64,000 bases of DNA, taken from NCBI GenBank assembly GCA_022538095.1, contig JAKYXN010000031.1, forward strand, positions 1 through 64,000, given 5' to 3'. Shown in pieces: positions 53,578 through 63,666 of this stretch. The stretch is from Puniceicoccaceae bacterium K14. GTDB taxonomy: Bacteria > Verrucomicrobiota > Verrucomicrobiia > Opitutales > Opitutaceae. Each line of letters starts with the position of its first letter. Positions within the stretch are counted from its first letter, which is position 1. Position numbers and translations under genes: made by a program. The notes under the pieces are model-generated. The model saw only the letters and a program-made list of their open reading frames with translations. It did not search any database and was not told where the DNA came from.

Positions 53578-54339
53578 GTGATTCGCTTTTTTTGTGGAAA
53601 CGAAAATGAAAGCGAACAGTCTATTAAGGCGAACGTGAAGAGGGGGAACATCGAGTTAAAGAGAGATTCAATAAAAGAAGGCGATGTCTCTTTTCGGAAA
53701 AACTCTCGAGCTCGCCATTACCTTGTTCGAGTGGATACAACGGGTGCAATAATCCTAACGATTCCAAGCCGCGGCACTAAAAAGGAAGCGCTAGAGTTCG
53801 CGAATGAGCACGGCGAATGGCTTCGCCAAAAGCAACAGGAGACAATTGCTCAAAAGGAACAAAGCAAGCTATGCGATGGCTCCAAAGTATTGCTAGCTGG
53901 GGAGTGGGAAACTTTGAAAATCACGAAAGATCGAGGCCGTCCAGTTTTGACTCTCGGGGTTTTGAGTTCCTATATTGCAGATGAGACAAGTGACCATCGA
54001 TGGTCTTTATCGGAGTTGATGAAGAACGAAGCCAAGAGGTGGTTTCCTGACCGTGTAAAAGGGTTGGCGACGAATCATAATATCGCGTTTGAAAGAGTGG
54101 TGGTACGTGGCCAAAAGACTCGGTGGGGGTCTTGCTCAAGCTCGGGTACGATCTCTTTAAACTGGAAACTGGTGCAAGCTCCTGTCTGGGTTCGAGATTA
54201 TGTAATTGTTCATGAGCTGATGCATGTGCGCGAAATGAACCATTCTGACCGTTTTTGGAGGTTGGTTGAGAATGCTTTTCCTGCATATAAAGAGGCGGAG
54301 AAATGGCTTGATGATAATTCTCGTTGGATGAATTGGTGA
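53578..54339 (+). CDS. YgjP-like metallopeptidase (DUF45, SprT-type)
   Basis: A 253-residue protein with the zinc site IVHELMHVREMNHSDRFW, an HEXXH motif at about residue 211, and a family motif GQKTRWGSCSSSGTISLNW. The N-terminal ~90 residues are less conserved (RHYLVRVDTTGAIILTIPSR). The start at GTG 53578 is uncertain, because no ribosome-binding site is well placed. It is 12 bp from the TIGR03790 gene that follows. Confidence 0.87.
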   Translation: MIRFFCGNENESEQSIKANVKRGNIELKRDSIKEGDVSFRKNSRARHYLVRVDTTGAIILTIPSRGTKKEALEFANEHGEWLRQKQQETIAQKEQSKLCDGSKVLLAGEWETLKITKDRGRPVLTLGVLSSYIADETSDHRWSLSELMKNEAKRWFPDRVKGLATNHNIAFERVVVRGQKTRWGSCSSSGTISLNWKLVQAPVWVRDYVIVHELMHVREMNHSDRFWRLVENAFPAYKEAEKWLDDNSRWMNW

Positions 54340-54351
54340 AGAAAATCACAA

Positions 54352-55575
54352 ATGATGAATAGAATCGTATCAATTTTCAGCATGGCTTTGTTGGCTTCGG
54401 TCCTAGGAACGATTCAAGCGTATCCAGAAATAATGGATGAATCGTACTATGCGAATCTAACTAAACGAACAGTCATTGTTGCGAATTTAGCGAGTAAGGA
54501 CTCTGTGGAGCTTGCCAGTTTTTACGCAAAACAGAGAGAGATACCTCTCGCGAATATACTTTATATAAATTGTCCGGATACGGAGCGAGTGAGCTGGAAC
54601 GTTTTCGTTGAACAGATATTTAATCCGATCCGAACTGACCTTGTTTCCCGTGGGTGGATACGTGGAAAAATATTGCCAGAGTTTGACTCACATGGACGAT
54701 TAAAAATCGTAGCTAACGGCGTAAAGATTGCTTACCTCGTTACAACTTATGGGGTGCCGTTCGCGATCGAAAATGCTCCAGGCGAAATTTTGAAAGACGC
54801 AAAATTCGATGTGTTTAATTGGGAAAAAACCCATACGACGGCAGCATCAGTGGATTCCGAATTGGGATTCTTTGCGGTTCACGGCTCTCCAATTGTTTCA
54901 GTTGTGAACAATCCTTATTATGAGCGAAGGAACGCTCGCGAAGAGAGCGATTACATCGTTAAAGTGAGTCGAATTGACGGTCCGAGCTTAGCTATTTGCA
55001 AGCGAATCATTTTGGATTCGATCGAAGCGGAGCAAACGGAAACTTTGGGCCGAGGCTTTATTGATCTCGGTGGTGGGCCGACAACTTTGGGGGATGAATG
55101 GCTCGAGTCTGTTTTTGGCATTTTGGAGGACGTAGGAATACCGGTTGAGAAGGATGTGGGAAAATCACTCGCTGGGCGTGGGCCGAATTTGGACAATTTG
55201 AGTTTTTATTTCGGGTGGTACGCCGCAAATTTTTCCGGAGGGATTGCTAGCGAGGAAGCATCATTCAAACCCGGAAGTATCGCTTTTCACATCCATAGCT
55301 TTTCTGGGAAAATTCGGGATGAGGAACTGGGCTGGACCGGGCCGTTACTCGTTAAAGGTGCTGCAGTTAGCGTGGGCAATGTCAATGAGCCCTATTTAGA
55401 ATTAACCCATCGTCCGGACTTATTACTTAAGTCTTTGTCTCTCGGCTGGAATGTCGGAGATGCGATGGCTTATTCCCTCCCAATGTTGAGTTGGCAGACA
55501 ATTCATATTGGTGACCCCTTATACAGGCCGTTTTTGAGCAAACTTAAAATAATTTCTGCAATAAAGCCGGATTGA
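54352..55575 (+). CDS. TIGR03790-family protein of unknown function
   Basis: A 407-residue protein with an N-terminal signal peptide (IVSIFSMALLASVLGTIQAYP). It is followed by LTKRTVIVANLASKDSVELA, FYAKQREIPLANILYINCP, KIAYLVTTYGVPFAIENAPG and VKGAAVSVGNVNEPYLELTH. The last motif is typical of TIGR03790 proteins in Verrucomicrobiota and Planctomycetota. No activity is known for the family. It directly follows the YgjP-like gene, so they may share a transcript. Confidence 0.8.
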   Translation: MMNRIVSIFSMALLASVLGTIQAYPEIMDESYYANLTKRTVIVANLASKDSVELASFYAKQREIPLANILYINCPDTERVSWNVFVEQIFNPIRTDLVSRGWIRGKILPEFDSHGRLKIVANGVKIAYLVTTYGVPFAIENAPGEILKDAKFDVFNWEKTHTTAASVDSELGFFAVHGSPIVSVVNNPYYERRNAREESDYIVKVSRIDGPSLAICKRIILDSIEAEQTETLGRGFIDLGGGPTTLGDEWLESVFGILEDVGIPVEKDVGKSLAGRGPNLDNLSFYFGWYAANFSGGIASEEASFKPGSIAFHIHSFSGKIRDEELGWTGPLLVKGAAVSVGNVNEPYLELTHRPDLLLKSLSLGWNVGDAMAYSLPMLSWQTIHIGDPLYRPFLSKLKIISAIKPD

Positions 55576-55696
55576 AATTGCATCCGATCCATTATGCGAC
55601 TTGTTAAGATTACACTTGTATCACTAGATAATGGTTATGGGGCGAAATGCATTTTGCGAAACTTCTGTAAAGCGTTCAACATCTTAGCCGATTAGC

Positions 55697-55723
55697 TAGG
55701 CATACACACTTGTCTCATGCCTA
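55697..55723. promoter_or_regulatory. Inverted repeat upstream of ugd
   Basis: TAGGCAT (55697-55703) and ATGCCTA (55717-55723) are a perfect 7-bp dyad with a 13-nt spacer, 57 bp before the ugd start. It may be an operator for a regulator of polysaccharide genes; no protein is known to bind it. Confidence 0.35.
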
Positions 55724-55779
55724 ATTGGTTGAATACTAGGCTAAAATACATTCCAACGACGTACTAATAAATCTATATT

Positions 55780-57156
55780 ATGAAAATCTGCTGCCTTGGA
55801 GCTGGTTATGTAGGGGGACCTACAATGGCCATGATTGCGCACAAATGCGCTGATATAACAGTCACCGTGTGTGACATAAATGAGTCCAGAATTGCCGCTT
55901 GGAATTCGGACAAGCTACCGGTTTATGAGCCGGGCTTGGACGAGGTCGTTCAAGGTGCAAGAGGCAAAAACTTGTTCTTCTCTACTGACACGGCAAAGGG
56001 CATCAAAGAAGCAGATATTATTTTCGTTTCTGTTGGTACGCCAACAAAGACTTATGGAGCCAATGCGGGTAAAGCTGCCGATTTGAAATTCATCGAATTG
56101 TGTGCTCGTTCTATTGCTGAGAATGCGGAAAGCTCAAAGATCGTTGTAGAAAAATCAACTATTCCTGTCCGTACAGCTGAGTCGTTGAAAACTGTATTAG
56201 CGGCTAATTCAAAGCCAGGCCTCGAGTTTAACGTATTGTCCAATCCAGAGTTCTTGGCTGAAGGAACCGCGATTGAGGATCTCAATGATCCAGATCGTGT
56301 ATTGATCGGTGGCGAGGAGACAGAAGGAGGTCAAAAAGCTGTTGAAGCATTGGTCAGCGTTTACGCTCGCTGGATACCAAGAGATCGTATTCTTACAACT
56401 AACCTTTGGTCTTCTGAGCTGTCAAAGTTGGTGGCAAACGCTTTCCTCGCTCAGAGAATTTCAAGCATCAACTCGATTTCAGCTCTTTGTGAAGCAACGG
56501 GAGCGAATGTTGATGAAGTGGCGTTTGCTATAGGTAAGGATTCACGAATTGGGCCTAAGTTTTTGAAGTCATCTGTTGGATACGGTGGATCTTGTTTTCA
56601 AAAGGACTTATTGAATCTTGTGTACCTTTGCGGACATTTCGGTCTCCCTGAAGTTGCGGATTACTGGCAGCAAGTCGTTTCTATGAACGAATGGCAGCGT
56701 AATCGTTTCACAGCAAAGATCATCGAATCTTTGTTCAATACAGTGAACGGCAAAAAGATCACCATGTTTGGATTCGCGTTTAAAAAGGACACGAATGACA
56801 CGCGTGAATCAGCTGCGATCTACATCGGACGCTCGCTTTTGGAAGAAGAAGCCAAGCTCGCAATTCACGACCCTGAAGTGGAAGCAGAGCAAATCTTCAA
56901 GGATTTGGAAGTTCCCGCAACTGAAGAAGACGGATCTCCAAGCAAGAGTGTGACTCTCTACAAGGATCCCTATGCAGCCACAGAAAAGAGCCATGGTTTG
57001 GCGATTTTGACTGAATGGGATTCGTTCAAGGAATTGGACTATCAGCGTATTTACGACAACATGATGAAGCCAGCATTCATCTTCGATGGTCGTAATATTC
57101 TCGACCACGCAAAATTGCGAGAAATCGGATTCAAGGTATACTCAATTGGACGCTAA
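55780..57156 (+). CDS. ugd: UDP-glucose 6-dehydrogenase, animal-type
   Basis: A 458-residue enzyme oxidising UDP-glucose to UDP-glucuronate. The N-terminal NAD domain begins [20 protein letters not shown], then [29 protein letters not shown] and [20 protein letters not shown]. The catalytic Cys is in [18 protein letters not shown] (about 271). The sequence follows human UGDH almost block for block, and differs in motif details from the common bacterial Ugd/TuaD type. It is a single gene between a dyad and a strong terminator. Confidence 0.97.
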   Translation: MKICCLGAGYVGGPTMAMIAHKCADITVTVCDINESRIAAWNSDKLPVYEPGLDEVVQGARGKNLFFSTDTAKGIKEADIIFVSVGTPTKTYGANAGKAADLKFIELCARSIAENAESSKIVVEKSTIPVRTAESLKTVLAANSKPGLEFNVLSNPEFLAEGTAIEDLNDPDRVLIGGEETEGGQKAVEALVSVYARWIPRDRILTTNLWSSELSKLVANAFLAQRISSINSISALCEATGANVDEVAFAIGKDSRIGPKFLKSSVGYGGSCFQKDLLNLVYLCGHFGLPEVADYWQQVVSMNEWQRNRFTAKIIESLFNTVNGKKITMFGFAFKKDTNDTRESAAIYIGRSLLEEEAKLAIHDPEVEAEQIFKDLEVPATEEDGSPSKSVTLYKDPYAATEKSHGLAILTEWDSFKELDYQRIYDNMMKPAFIFDGRNILDHAKLREIGFKVYSIGR

Positions 57157-57182
57157 TCCATAGAGACGAATTTTAGAAAACA

Positions 57183-57217
57183 AAATGCGAAGCCTTTAAA
57201 AGGGTTTCGCATTTTTT
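57183..57217 (+). terminator. Bidirectional intrinsic terminator after ugd
   Basis: AAATGCGAA (57183-57191) pairs with TTCGCATTT (57206-57214), with a further GCC...GGT extension at the base of the loop, and is followed by TTT. The mirrored A run suits the convergent topoisomerase gene as well. Confidence 0.88.
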
Positions 57218-57249
57218 GTATTCGAAATTATCTAACCAAGGTATGTTTG

Positions 57250-59808
57250 TCAGCTTGAAGTTGCTGAGCTCTCAGCTTTCTTAACTGCTTTTTTAGCTAC
57301 CTTCTTGGCTGCTTTTCTCGCAGTTTTCTTCTTCGCTTTTTTAGCTACCTTTTTCTTCGGCTCTCTCGGCGGGAACTCGAATCCGGTGCGATTATTGTCC
57401 TTGAGAACCAAGTACGCATCGAACGGCCGGCGCGTTTTCTTTGACCAAAATTTATCTATGAGATCTGTCTTTCCATGTTCCAGAAGTTTAAGAACTTGAT
57501 CGCTCGGGATCTCGCGATCGAGGATCTTTCGACTCACCTTAATAGGGATTTTGAATTCTCCTTTTTCCTCAACTCGGACAAGGTAATTATTCGCGGTTTC
57601 GTAGACTTTGCCCCCAGTCCGAGGGCAATTGGCGATAGGTTGCAATTCGGAAAAATCGATATCCTCAGTGTTTTCTCCATTTCCAAAATCAAACTTAACG
57701 CGTTTGGTTTCGTCGTCTAAATAGATAAATGCACTGTATGGTTTTCCGTTTTTGGAGCGAAAATTATCGATGGGACCAATACGCTTTGTCTCAAGCAGTT
57801 GAGTTATTTCCTCTTTGGTCATCTTTCGATTTCCAATGATTTTATAAACGGCGAAGTCATTATCATCCGTGCGGTAAGCACGCATGGATTCATAGAGGGG
57901 CTTATGGTCGTCGTATGGAGACTTAAGGTCGGTCAGCTCCATGTCTTCGACAGATTCTTCGTAGTTCTTTATGCGGTCAACGATGCCCTCTGTCATGGTT
58001 ACGATTTCCTTAATGAAATCGTCCTTCTTCAATTCGCCATCTTCGATTTTGTGAAGCTTGTGTTCCCAAGCTCCGGTAAGCTCTGGTTTTGTGAGTTCAG
58101 CGGCTTCAACGATTGATAGAAACTCAAGGAGGGTCTCCGCTTTTGGCATTGGAATGAGATAACGCTGTTCTCGTTCCATGTAACGCTCAGCGATTAAGCG
58201 TTCGATAATAGCAGCTCGCGTTGCTGGAGTACCGAGACCGGTCTCTTTCATTGCTTCCGCGTGTTCGTCGTCCTCAACTAGCTTTCCAGCACCTTCCATC
58301 GCGGATAGGAGAGTGGCTTCCGAGTAGCGAGCGGGCGGGCGGGTTTCTTCAGCCTGGGAGATACAGTCGTTAGCCTTTGCCTTAGGAGGCTCTCCATCTT
58401 CAGCTGTTATTGGTGGAAGTGTTTCACCTTCTCTACCAAGGGTAAGTGGGTCTTTGCCATAGACTTCCATCCAACCGGGAACTGTTAAAACCTTACCTTC
58501 TGTTTTAAATGAAAATTCCTCAACTTTACTGATACGCGTGGTGACGTCGAACTCAGCGGACGGGTAGAAAATCGCGATAAATCGCTGAGAAATCATCTCG
58601 TAAATTTTCGCTTCGTCTTCGTTTAGCTTTTTAGGCTTTTCGCCTGTTGGGATGATGGCAAAGTGATCGGAGACTTGAGCGTTGTTGAAGATACGCTTGT
58701 TGCCTGGATTGATCCAATTGTTGTTGACTACTTTTTCCGCCAAGCTCTCTAAGCGGCCTTCGATTTTTAGTAGTGTTTCACGACATACCGGAGCGTAGTC
58801 TTCGGGGAGCGCCTTGGAGTCCGTACGTGGATACGTGATCATTTTGTGCTTCTCGTATAGCGCTTGAGCAATCTGCAAGGTGCGACGTGCCGAGTAGCCG
58901 AAACGGTTATTTCCTTCACGTTGAAGCGTAGTTAGATCGTAGAGACGTTGCGGAGCGTTGCGAGATTTCTTCTTTTCTTCGCTTACGATAGCTACCGGCG
59001 ATCGTTCCGCTGCTTCTACGACTTTGAGAGCATCTTCTTCATTCCAGATTCGATCTGCTCTGTCGTGCTCGTCATCGCCTTTCTTAAAGTCATCTTTTTG
59101 ATAGATTCCTTCGTATTGGCCGTTTTTGACGTCGAAGTTGGAAATGACACGCCAGTAGTCTCTTGGCTTAAAGTTTTCGATTTCCTTTTCGCGCTCGACA
59201 ACGATTGCGAGCGTCGGAGTTTGAACGCGTCCGACTCCGGCTACGTTGCCTGCTCGAGATCCGTAAAGGCGTTTAGTCACGCCGCGTGTGCAATTAATGC
59301 CAATTAACCAATCCGCTTGAGAGCGACACTCTGCGGCATCGGCAAGGTTTTCCATATCAACGCCTTCTCTCATGTTGACGAATGATTGCTTAATCGCCGC
59401 CGGAGTCATGGATAACATCCACAGTCGCTTAACTGGCTTCTTCGATTTGCTGAGCTTGTATATATAAGAGAATATCAGCTCACCTTCGCGACCGGCGTCA
59501 CACGCGTTGATGAGAGTTTCAACATCTTTTCGAGCAATGAGTTTTTTGATTACCTTGTACTTAGACTCGGTGCGCTCGATTGGCTTGAGCTTAAATTTTT
59601 CGGGAACGATTGGGAGGTTGGCCAATCTCCAGTAAGCGTCTCTTTTGTCATAATCTTCGGGCATACACAGCTCGACGATGTGACCGACGGCAGAGGTGAC
59701 GATATACTCGTCATTTTCAAAGTACTCATCGTGCTTTTCAAATTTTCCTAATACTTTGCAAAGATCTTTGGCTACGCTTGGTTTTTCCGCTATTACGAGA
59801 GACTTCAT
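57250..59808 (-). CDS. Type IA DNA topoisomerase (TopB/topoisomerase III-like) with Lys/Ala-rich tail
   Basis: An 852-residue enzyme from the ATG at 59808, with AGAAAGA upstream; the longer frame to 59883 has no family support. The Toprim domain has KSLVIAEKPSVAKDL and CDAGREGELIF (metal Asp/Glu). The catalytic Tyr326 lies in MITYPRTDSKALP. Strand-passage domains follow (EATLLSAMEGAGKL, GLGTPATRAAIIERLI). C-terminal repeats (RIGPIDNFRSKNGKPYSAF and LIDKFWSKKTRRPFDAYLV) match the Toprim-C-repeat type. The last ~40 residues are KKVAKKAKKKTARKAAKKVA-like and probably bind DNA as a histone H1-type tail. Confidence 0.93.
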   Translation of the reverse strand: MKSLVIAEKPSVAKDLCKVLGKFEKHDEYFENDEYIVTSAVGHIVELCMPEDYDKRDAYWRLANLPIVPEKFKLKPIERTESKYKVIKKLIARKDVETLINACDAGREGELIFSYIYKLSKSKKPVKRLWMLSMTPAAIKQSFVNMREGVDMENLADAAECRSQADWLIGINCTRGVTKRLYGSRAGNVAGVGRVQTPTLAIVVEREKEIENFKPRDYWRVISNFDVKNGQYEGIYQKDDFKKGDDEHDRADRIWNEEDALKVVEAAERSPVAIVSEEKKKSRNAPQRLYDLTTLQREGNNRFGYSARRTLQIAQALYEKHKMITYPRTDSKALPEDYAPVCRETLLKIEGRLESLAEKVVNNNWINPGNKRIFNNAQVSDHFAIIPTGEKPKKLNEDEAKIYEMISQRFIAIFYPSAEFDVTTRISKVEEFSFKTEGKVLTVPGWMEVYGKDPLTLGREGETLPPITAEDGEPPKAKANDCISQAEETRPPARYSEATLLSAMEGAGKLVEDDEHAEAMKETGLGTPATRAAIIERLIAERYMEREQRYLIPMPKAETLLEFLSIVEAAELTKPELTGAWEHKLHKIEDGELKKDDFIKEIVTMTEGIVDRIKNYEESVEDMELTDLKSPYDDHKPLYESMRAYRTDDNDFAVYKIIGNRKMTKEEITQLLETKRIGPIDNFRSKNGKPYSAFIYLDDETKRVKFDFGNGENTEDIDFSELQPIANCPRTGGKVYETANNYLVRVEEKGEFKIPIKVSRKILDREIPSDQVLKLLEHGKTDLIDKFWSKKTRRPFDAYLVLKDNNRTGFEFPPREPKKKVAKKAKKKTARKAAKKVAKKAVKKAESSATSS

Positions 59809-60232
59809 TCTTTCTTTAGTGAGTGGGGATTGGTGTGACAGTATGTTCATCACCAAAACGAGTGACTTCACGATCGGAAACATCTATTGTTTCGGATGAT
59901 AAGTGTCGTTGTTTGATGTTCGTTGAGGACATTAGAGTCTATTTGGCTCAAAAATGCTTAATTTCGCCTCGATGACGTTTGAATCGCTCGGTTGCAAGTA
60001 CAATTTTGCCGAGTGAATATTAGTTTCAACTTTTACAACATCTTTCTATCTGCGAAAAATGAAGAGAAATTTGCCTAGTGCTAGGTTGTGGCGAGCTGTA
60101 GTGGATTCTGGAGTGACAGCTTGGGCAAGCCGCTGAAAATGATGATATTAGGATTGTCTTCGGCCTATAAATCGCTCTGGTCTATGGCATAAATAACAGC
60201 ACAGCGTAGTCTTTCTGAACATCTCTTAAACT
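59809..60232. other. Intergenic region between topoisomerase and lpxK
   Basis: This 424-bp stretch contains no supported gene. It holds the promoters of two divergent genes. A cluster of short dyads lies at 60074-60130: CCTAGTGCTAGG (60074-60085), GCTGT...ACAGC (60095-60099 and 60116-60120) and GCTTGGGCAAGC (60119-60130). They could fold into an RNA leader of lpxK or bind a regulator, but I recognise no riboswitch class. Confidence 0.5.
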
Positions 60233-61459
60233 ATGGCGCTCACTGGCGTTAAAAAAAAACTGAACCAATTTGCGGAATTTGCTATCGATGTCGTGTACGA
60301 TCGACAGACGGGTAAACGCGCCTTCGTTTTTGGGACCTTTTTGAAAGCTCTGTCGTTTTTATTTAGTTTCTTGGTGCAGCTTCGCTTCTTTTTATACGAA
60401 AGCAGAATTTTGAAGAAACGCCCTTTGGGTTGTTTGGTGGTTGTCGTTGGAAATCTGACGATGGGCGGAACTGGGAAAACCCCTGTGGTGGAAAAATTAG
60501 CGCGGTCGTTGCACCAGCGTGGACGCAAAGTCGCTATCCTGAGCCGAGGTTATATGAGCAAGGAAACGGTGAAGGAGTCTTTGGGGCAAAAGCTGTGGCG
60601 GATTTACGTAACCGGGGCAGAAGTTCATCCACCGAAAATTGTGAGTGATGGCGAGAATGTGTTGCTCGACTCGGAAATTGCCGGAGATGAACCCTTCATG
60701 TTGGCCAAGAATTTGCCAGGTGTGATCGTGCTTGTTGATAAAGATCGAGTGAAAAGCGGTTTGTTCGCCATCAAAAAATTTGGATGCGATACTCTCGTTT
60801 TGGATGATGGTTTCCAGTATTTGCCCTTGAAGGGGAGGTTGAATCTATTGCTGGTTGATAAAACCAATCCGTTTGGAAACCGAAGTTTAATCCCCCGCGG
60901 CGTATTGCGTGAGCCTGTTAAGCACTTGAAGCGTGCTTCCTATGTATTTTTAACGAAGTCTGACGGAGTGCCTGATTTAGAGTTGGAAGCTTTGATTCAA
61001 AAGCATAACCCTGGAGTGGATGTCATCGAATGTACCCACAAACCGCAGTATTTGCAGGAAGTAAACGGGACGCAAAAATTGCCTTTGGGCACTCTAGAGG
61101 GCAAGCGTATTGGCGCATTCAGCGCGATTGCTATTCCGGAGAGCTTTGAGAAATTTCTAAGAGGCTTTGGTGCGAACCTCGTCTATACGAAACGATTCCT
61201 GGATCATCACCGTTTTGATGCCGAAGAACTGGAGCATATTTGCCAAGAAGCAAAGGATGCCGGCTTAGAGTTTATTGTAACTACGGAGAAAGATGCGGTG
61301 CGGATTTCGCCGGATCAGACATTCCCTGTGCCTTTGTACTACTTGCGATTGGAGATTGAAATTCTTAGAGGAGTAAAGGATTTCGACGCGGCTGTATCCA
61401 AAATCTGTTTTCCCGAAACGTATTCAATCGTAGAGGATGAGGCGTCCGATCGGACGTAA
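60233..61459 (+). CDS. lpxK: Tetraacyldisaccharide 4'-kinase (lipid A synthesis)
   Basis: A 408-residue kinase that adds the 4'-phosphate to the lipid A disaccharide. The P-loop is [19 protein letters not shown], after an N-terminal membrane helix ([18 protein letters not shown]). Further motifs are [42 protein letters not shown] and [10 protein letters not shown]-like [12 protein letters not shown]. It shows the cell has lipid A. It heads a plus-strand group with the M29 aminopeptidase and add. Confidence 0.94.
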   Translation: MALTGVKKKLNQFAEFAIDVVYDRQTGKRAFVFGTFLKALSFLFSFLVQLRFFLYESRILKKRPLGCLVVVVGNLTMGGTGKTPVVEKLARSLHQRGRKVAILSRGYMSKETVKESLGQKLWRIYVTGAEVHPPKIVSDGENVLLDSEIAGDEPFMLAKNLPGVIVLVDKDRVKSGLFAIKKFGCDTLVLDDGFQYLPLKGRLNLLLVDKTNPFGNRSLIPRGVLREPVKHLKRASYVFLTKSDGVPDLELEALIQKHNPGVDVIECTHKPQYLQEVNGTQKLPLGTLEGKRIGAFSAIAIPESFEKFLRGFGANLVYTKRFLDHHRFDAEELEHICQEAKDAGLEFIVTTEKDAVRISPDQTFPVPLYYLRLEIEILRGVKDFDAAVSKICFPETYSIVEDEASDRT

Positions 61460-61501
61460 AGAGTTGCTAATTTAACAAAAACGATTTCATCAATAAAAAC
61501 C

Positions 61502-62614
61502 ATGATCGACCCGAGAATTTCAAAGCTAGCCAAAAATTTAACCGCTTACTCGACGAGTCTAAAGGAAGGCGAGAAGGTCCTCATCGATGCATTCGATATT
61601 CCGGATGCAATGATCATTGAGCTCTTGCGCGCAGCGAGAGAATTGGGGGCGATTCCGTATGTAAACCTGAATCACGCTCGAATTAGCAGAGAACTAGCTC
61701 TTGAAGCGACTGAGGAGCAATACAAGACGCATTGTGCGGTTGAGCTTCAACGTATGAAAAGCATGGACGCGTACATCGCGTTGCGCGGGGCAAATAACAT
61801 TTTCGAGACCTCGGATGTGGATACAGAGCAACTCAAGTTGATTTCTTCTGCCATGAAGCCAGTTCTCGATTGGCGCGTGAACCACACAAAGTGGTGTGTT
61901 TTGCGTTGGCCGACTCCCTCGATGGCACAGCAGGCGATGATGAGTACTGAAGCCTTTGAAGATTTTTTCTTCAAGGTGTGTAACTTGGACTATTCCCGTA
62001 TGGAAACGGGGAGTACTGCGTTAGCTAAATTGATGGCGGCGACCGATAAGGTTCATATCAAAGGAAATGGAACAGATTTGAAATTTTCTATAAAAGGTAT
62101 CGATGGGATCCCATGTATTGGCGAATTCAATATTCCGGACGGAGAAGTCTTTTCTTGTCCAGTGCGTGATAGCGTAGAAGGCGTTATTCAGTATAACGCT
62201 CCTACAGTCTATCAAGGTGTTTCCTTCGACAATATTCGCCTTGAATTTTCCCAAGGTAAAATCGTTAAGGCAACTTCTAGTAACACGAAACGATTGAACG
62301 AGATTTTAGACTCTGATGAAGGAGCCCGCTATATTGGCGAGTTCGCAATCGGGTTCAATCCGCACATTCTCGAGCCAATGCGTGACATTTTATTTGATGA
62401 AAAGATTGCGGGCTCATTCCACTTCACGCCAGGGCAAGCGTACGAATCAGCGGATAATGGGAATAAATCACAAGTCCATTGGGATATGGTGTGCATTCAG
62501 CGCCCAGAGTACGGAGGCGGCGAGATTTGGTTTGATGACGAATTGATTCGAAAGGATGGTATTTTTGTCCGTGACGACTTGAAGTCTTTGAATCCTCAGA
62601 ATCTACTCGCATAG
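61502..62614 (+). CDS. M29-family aminopeptidase
   Basis: A 370-residue metallo-aminopeptidase of the thermophilic aminopeptidase T class. It contains [79 protein letters not shown] and [12 protein letters not shown], with the Glu and His metal ligands of the family. Length is normal. It lies 42 bp after lpxK and 32 bp before add, so a shared transcript is possible. The cellular role is probably peptide turnover. Confidence 0.92.
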   Translation: MIDPRISKLAKNLTAYSTSLKEGEKVLIDAFDIPDAMIIELLRAARELGAIPYVNLNHARISRELALEATEEQYKTHCAVELQRMKSMDAYIALRGANNIFETSDVDTEQLKLISSAMKPVLDWRVNHTKWCVLRWPTPSMAQQAMMSTEAFEDFFFKVCNLDYSRMETGSTALAKLMAATDKVHIKGNGTDLKFSIKGIDGIPCIGEFNIPDGEVFSCPVRDSVEGVIQYNAPTVYQGVSFDNIRLEFSQGKIVKATSSNTKRLNEILDSDEGARYIGEFAIGFNPHILEPMRDILFDEKIAGSFHFTPGQAYESADNGNKSQVHWDMVCIQRPEYGGGEIWFDDELIRKDGIFVRDDLKSLNPQNLLA

Positions 62615-62646
62615 ACCAGAATGAATTCCCATGGTCAGATTTTGCC

Positions 62647-63666
62647 ATGGAGAGGATCGATAAACAGACTAGAAAAGGAACGCTTGAGGAGTTCGTAAAA
62701 GCTCTCCCCAAGACAGAAACGCACCTTCATATTGAGGGAGCTCTCCCGTATGAATTGCTACGGGAAATGGATTCTGAACGCTTTCCGCGGGAGCCAGACT
62801 TTCGCCGCAAAGGGTACAAATATAAGAATTTCGTCGATTTTGAGAATATTTTGTTAGCTCACGCTGCGGTGTGGTTCACCTCTCCCGAGCGCTACCATGA
62901 GGCTTGCAAACGCATATTTGCAGGACTTCAGGCCTGTAATGTAAAGTATGTGGAAACCAGCCTGCATTTGGCTATGACCGAATTCATAGGGGCAGATGGC
63001 AAAGAACTGATCCACGCTATCAAGTCGGCGGCCCCAAAGGGAATGGAAGTGCGAGTCATAGGCGGATTTCTTCGTAATGGTTATACGGATGCAATGAAGC
63101 CAGTAATCGATAATATGCATACTTGGGACGAGCTGGATGGGATCGACCTTCATGGTCAAGAATGGCTTGAGTTAGAAGACTGGACGGCACCTGTTTGGAA
63201 GCGTTGCAAGGATGCCGGAAAAATCATCAAAGTCCACGCCGGTGAATTTGGTGGGCCAGACAAAATTGTAGAAGCGATTGATCTTTTAGGAGTTGAGCGG
63301 ATTCAGCACGGAGTGCGATCGGTAGAAAAAACAGATCTGGTAAAGCGTATTGCAGATTTGGGAATAGTCTTGGACGTTTGTCCGTTAAGCAATGAAGGCT
63401 TGCAGGTCGTTCCAAGTTTAGAAGAACACCCATTAAAAGATTTGTGCGATGCCGGAGTTATTTGTACCATTAATACGGATGATCCGCTGTGCTTTGCGAA
63501 TACCATAGAAGACGAGTATTTTGCTGTTGGAGATCGCCTCGGTTTTAGTTTTGAGGACATTGGGCAATTGGCCAAAAATGGTTTTGCTTATTCCACGATG
63601 GAGAAGTCTTTGATTAACAAATACACTAGCGAAATCGATTCGTTGGTTGATGCATATAAGTTGTGA
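62647..63666 (+). CDS. add: Adenosine deaminase family protein
   Basis: A 339-residue TIM-barrel metal enzyme with KTETHLHIEGALPYELL (two zinc-ligand His), VHAGEFGGPDKIVEA, RIQHGVRSVEKTDLVKR, and the STDDP-like INTDDPLCFANTIEDEYF. It deaminates adenosine to inosine, or less likely adenine to hypoxanthine. It ends in the first codons of the next gene, with a GTGA overlap. Confidence 0.88.
   Translation: MERIDKQTRKGTLEEFVKALPKTETHLHIEGALPYELLREMDSERFPREPDFRRKGYKYKNFVDFENILLAHAAVWFTSPERYHEACKRIFAGLQACNVKYVETSLHLAMTEFIGADGKELIHAIKSAAPKGMEVRVIGGFLRNGYTDAMKPVIDNMHTWDELDGIDLHGQEWLELEDWTAPVWKRCKDAGKIIKVHAGEFGGPDKIVEAIDLLGVERIQHGVRSVEKTDLVKRIADLGIVLDVCPLSNEGLQVVPSLEEHPLKDLCDAGVICTINTDDPLCFANTIEDEYFAVGDRLGFSFEDIGQLAKNGFAYSTMEKSLINKYTSEIDSLVDAYKL

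Noticed and set aside
58948-59307. Plus-strand open frame of 119 codons rich in Phe and Val, opposite the topoisomerase
   Set aside because: It is antisense to conserved topoisomerase sequence. The hydrophobic look comes from Lys/Glu codons on the other strand.
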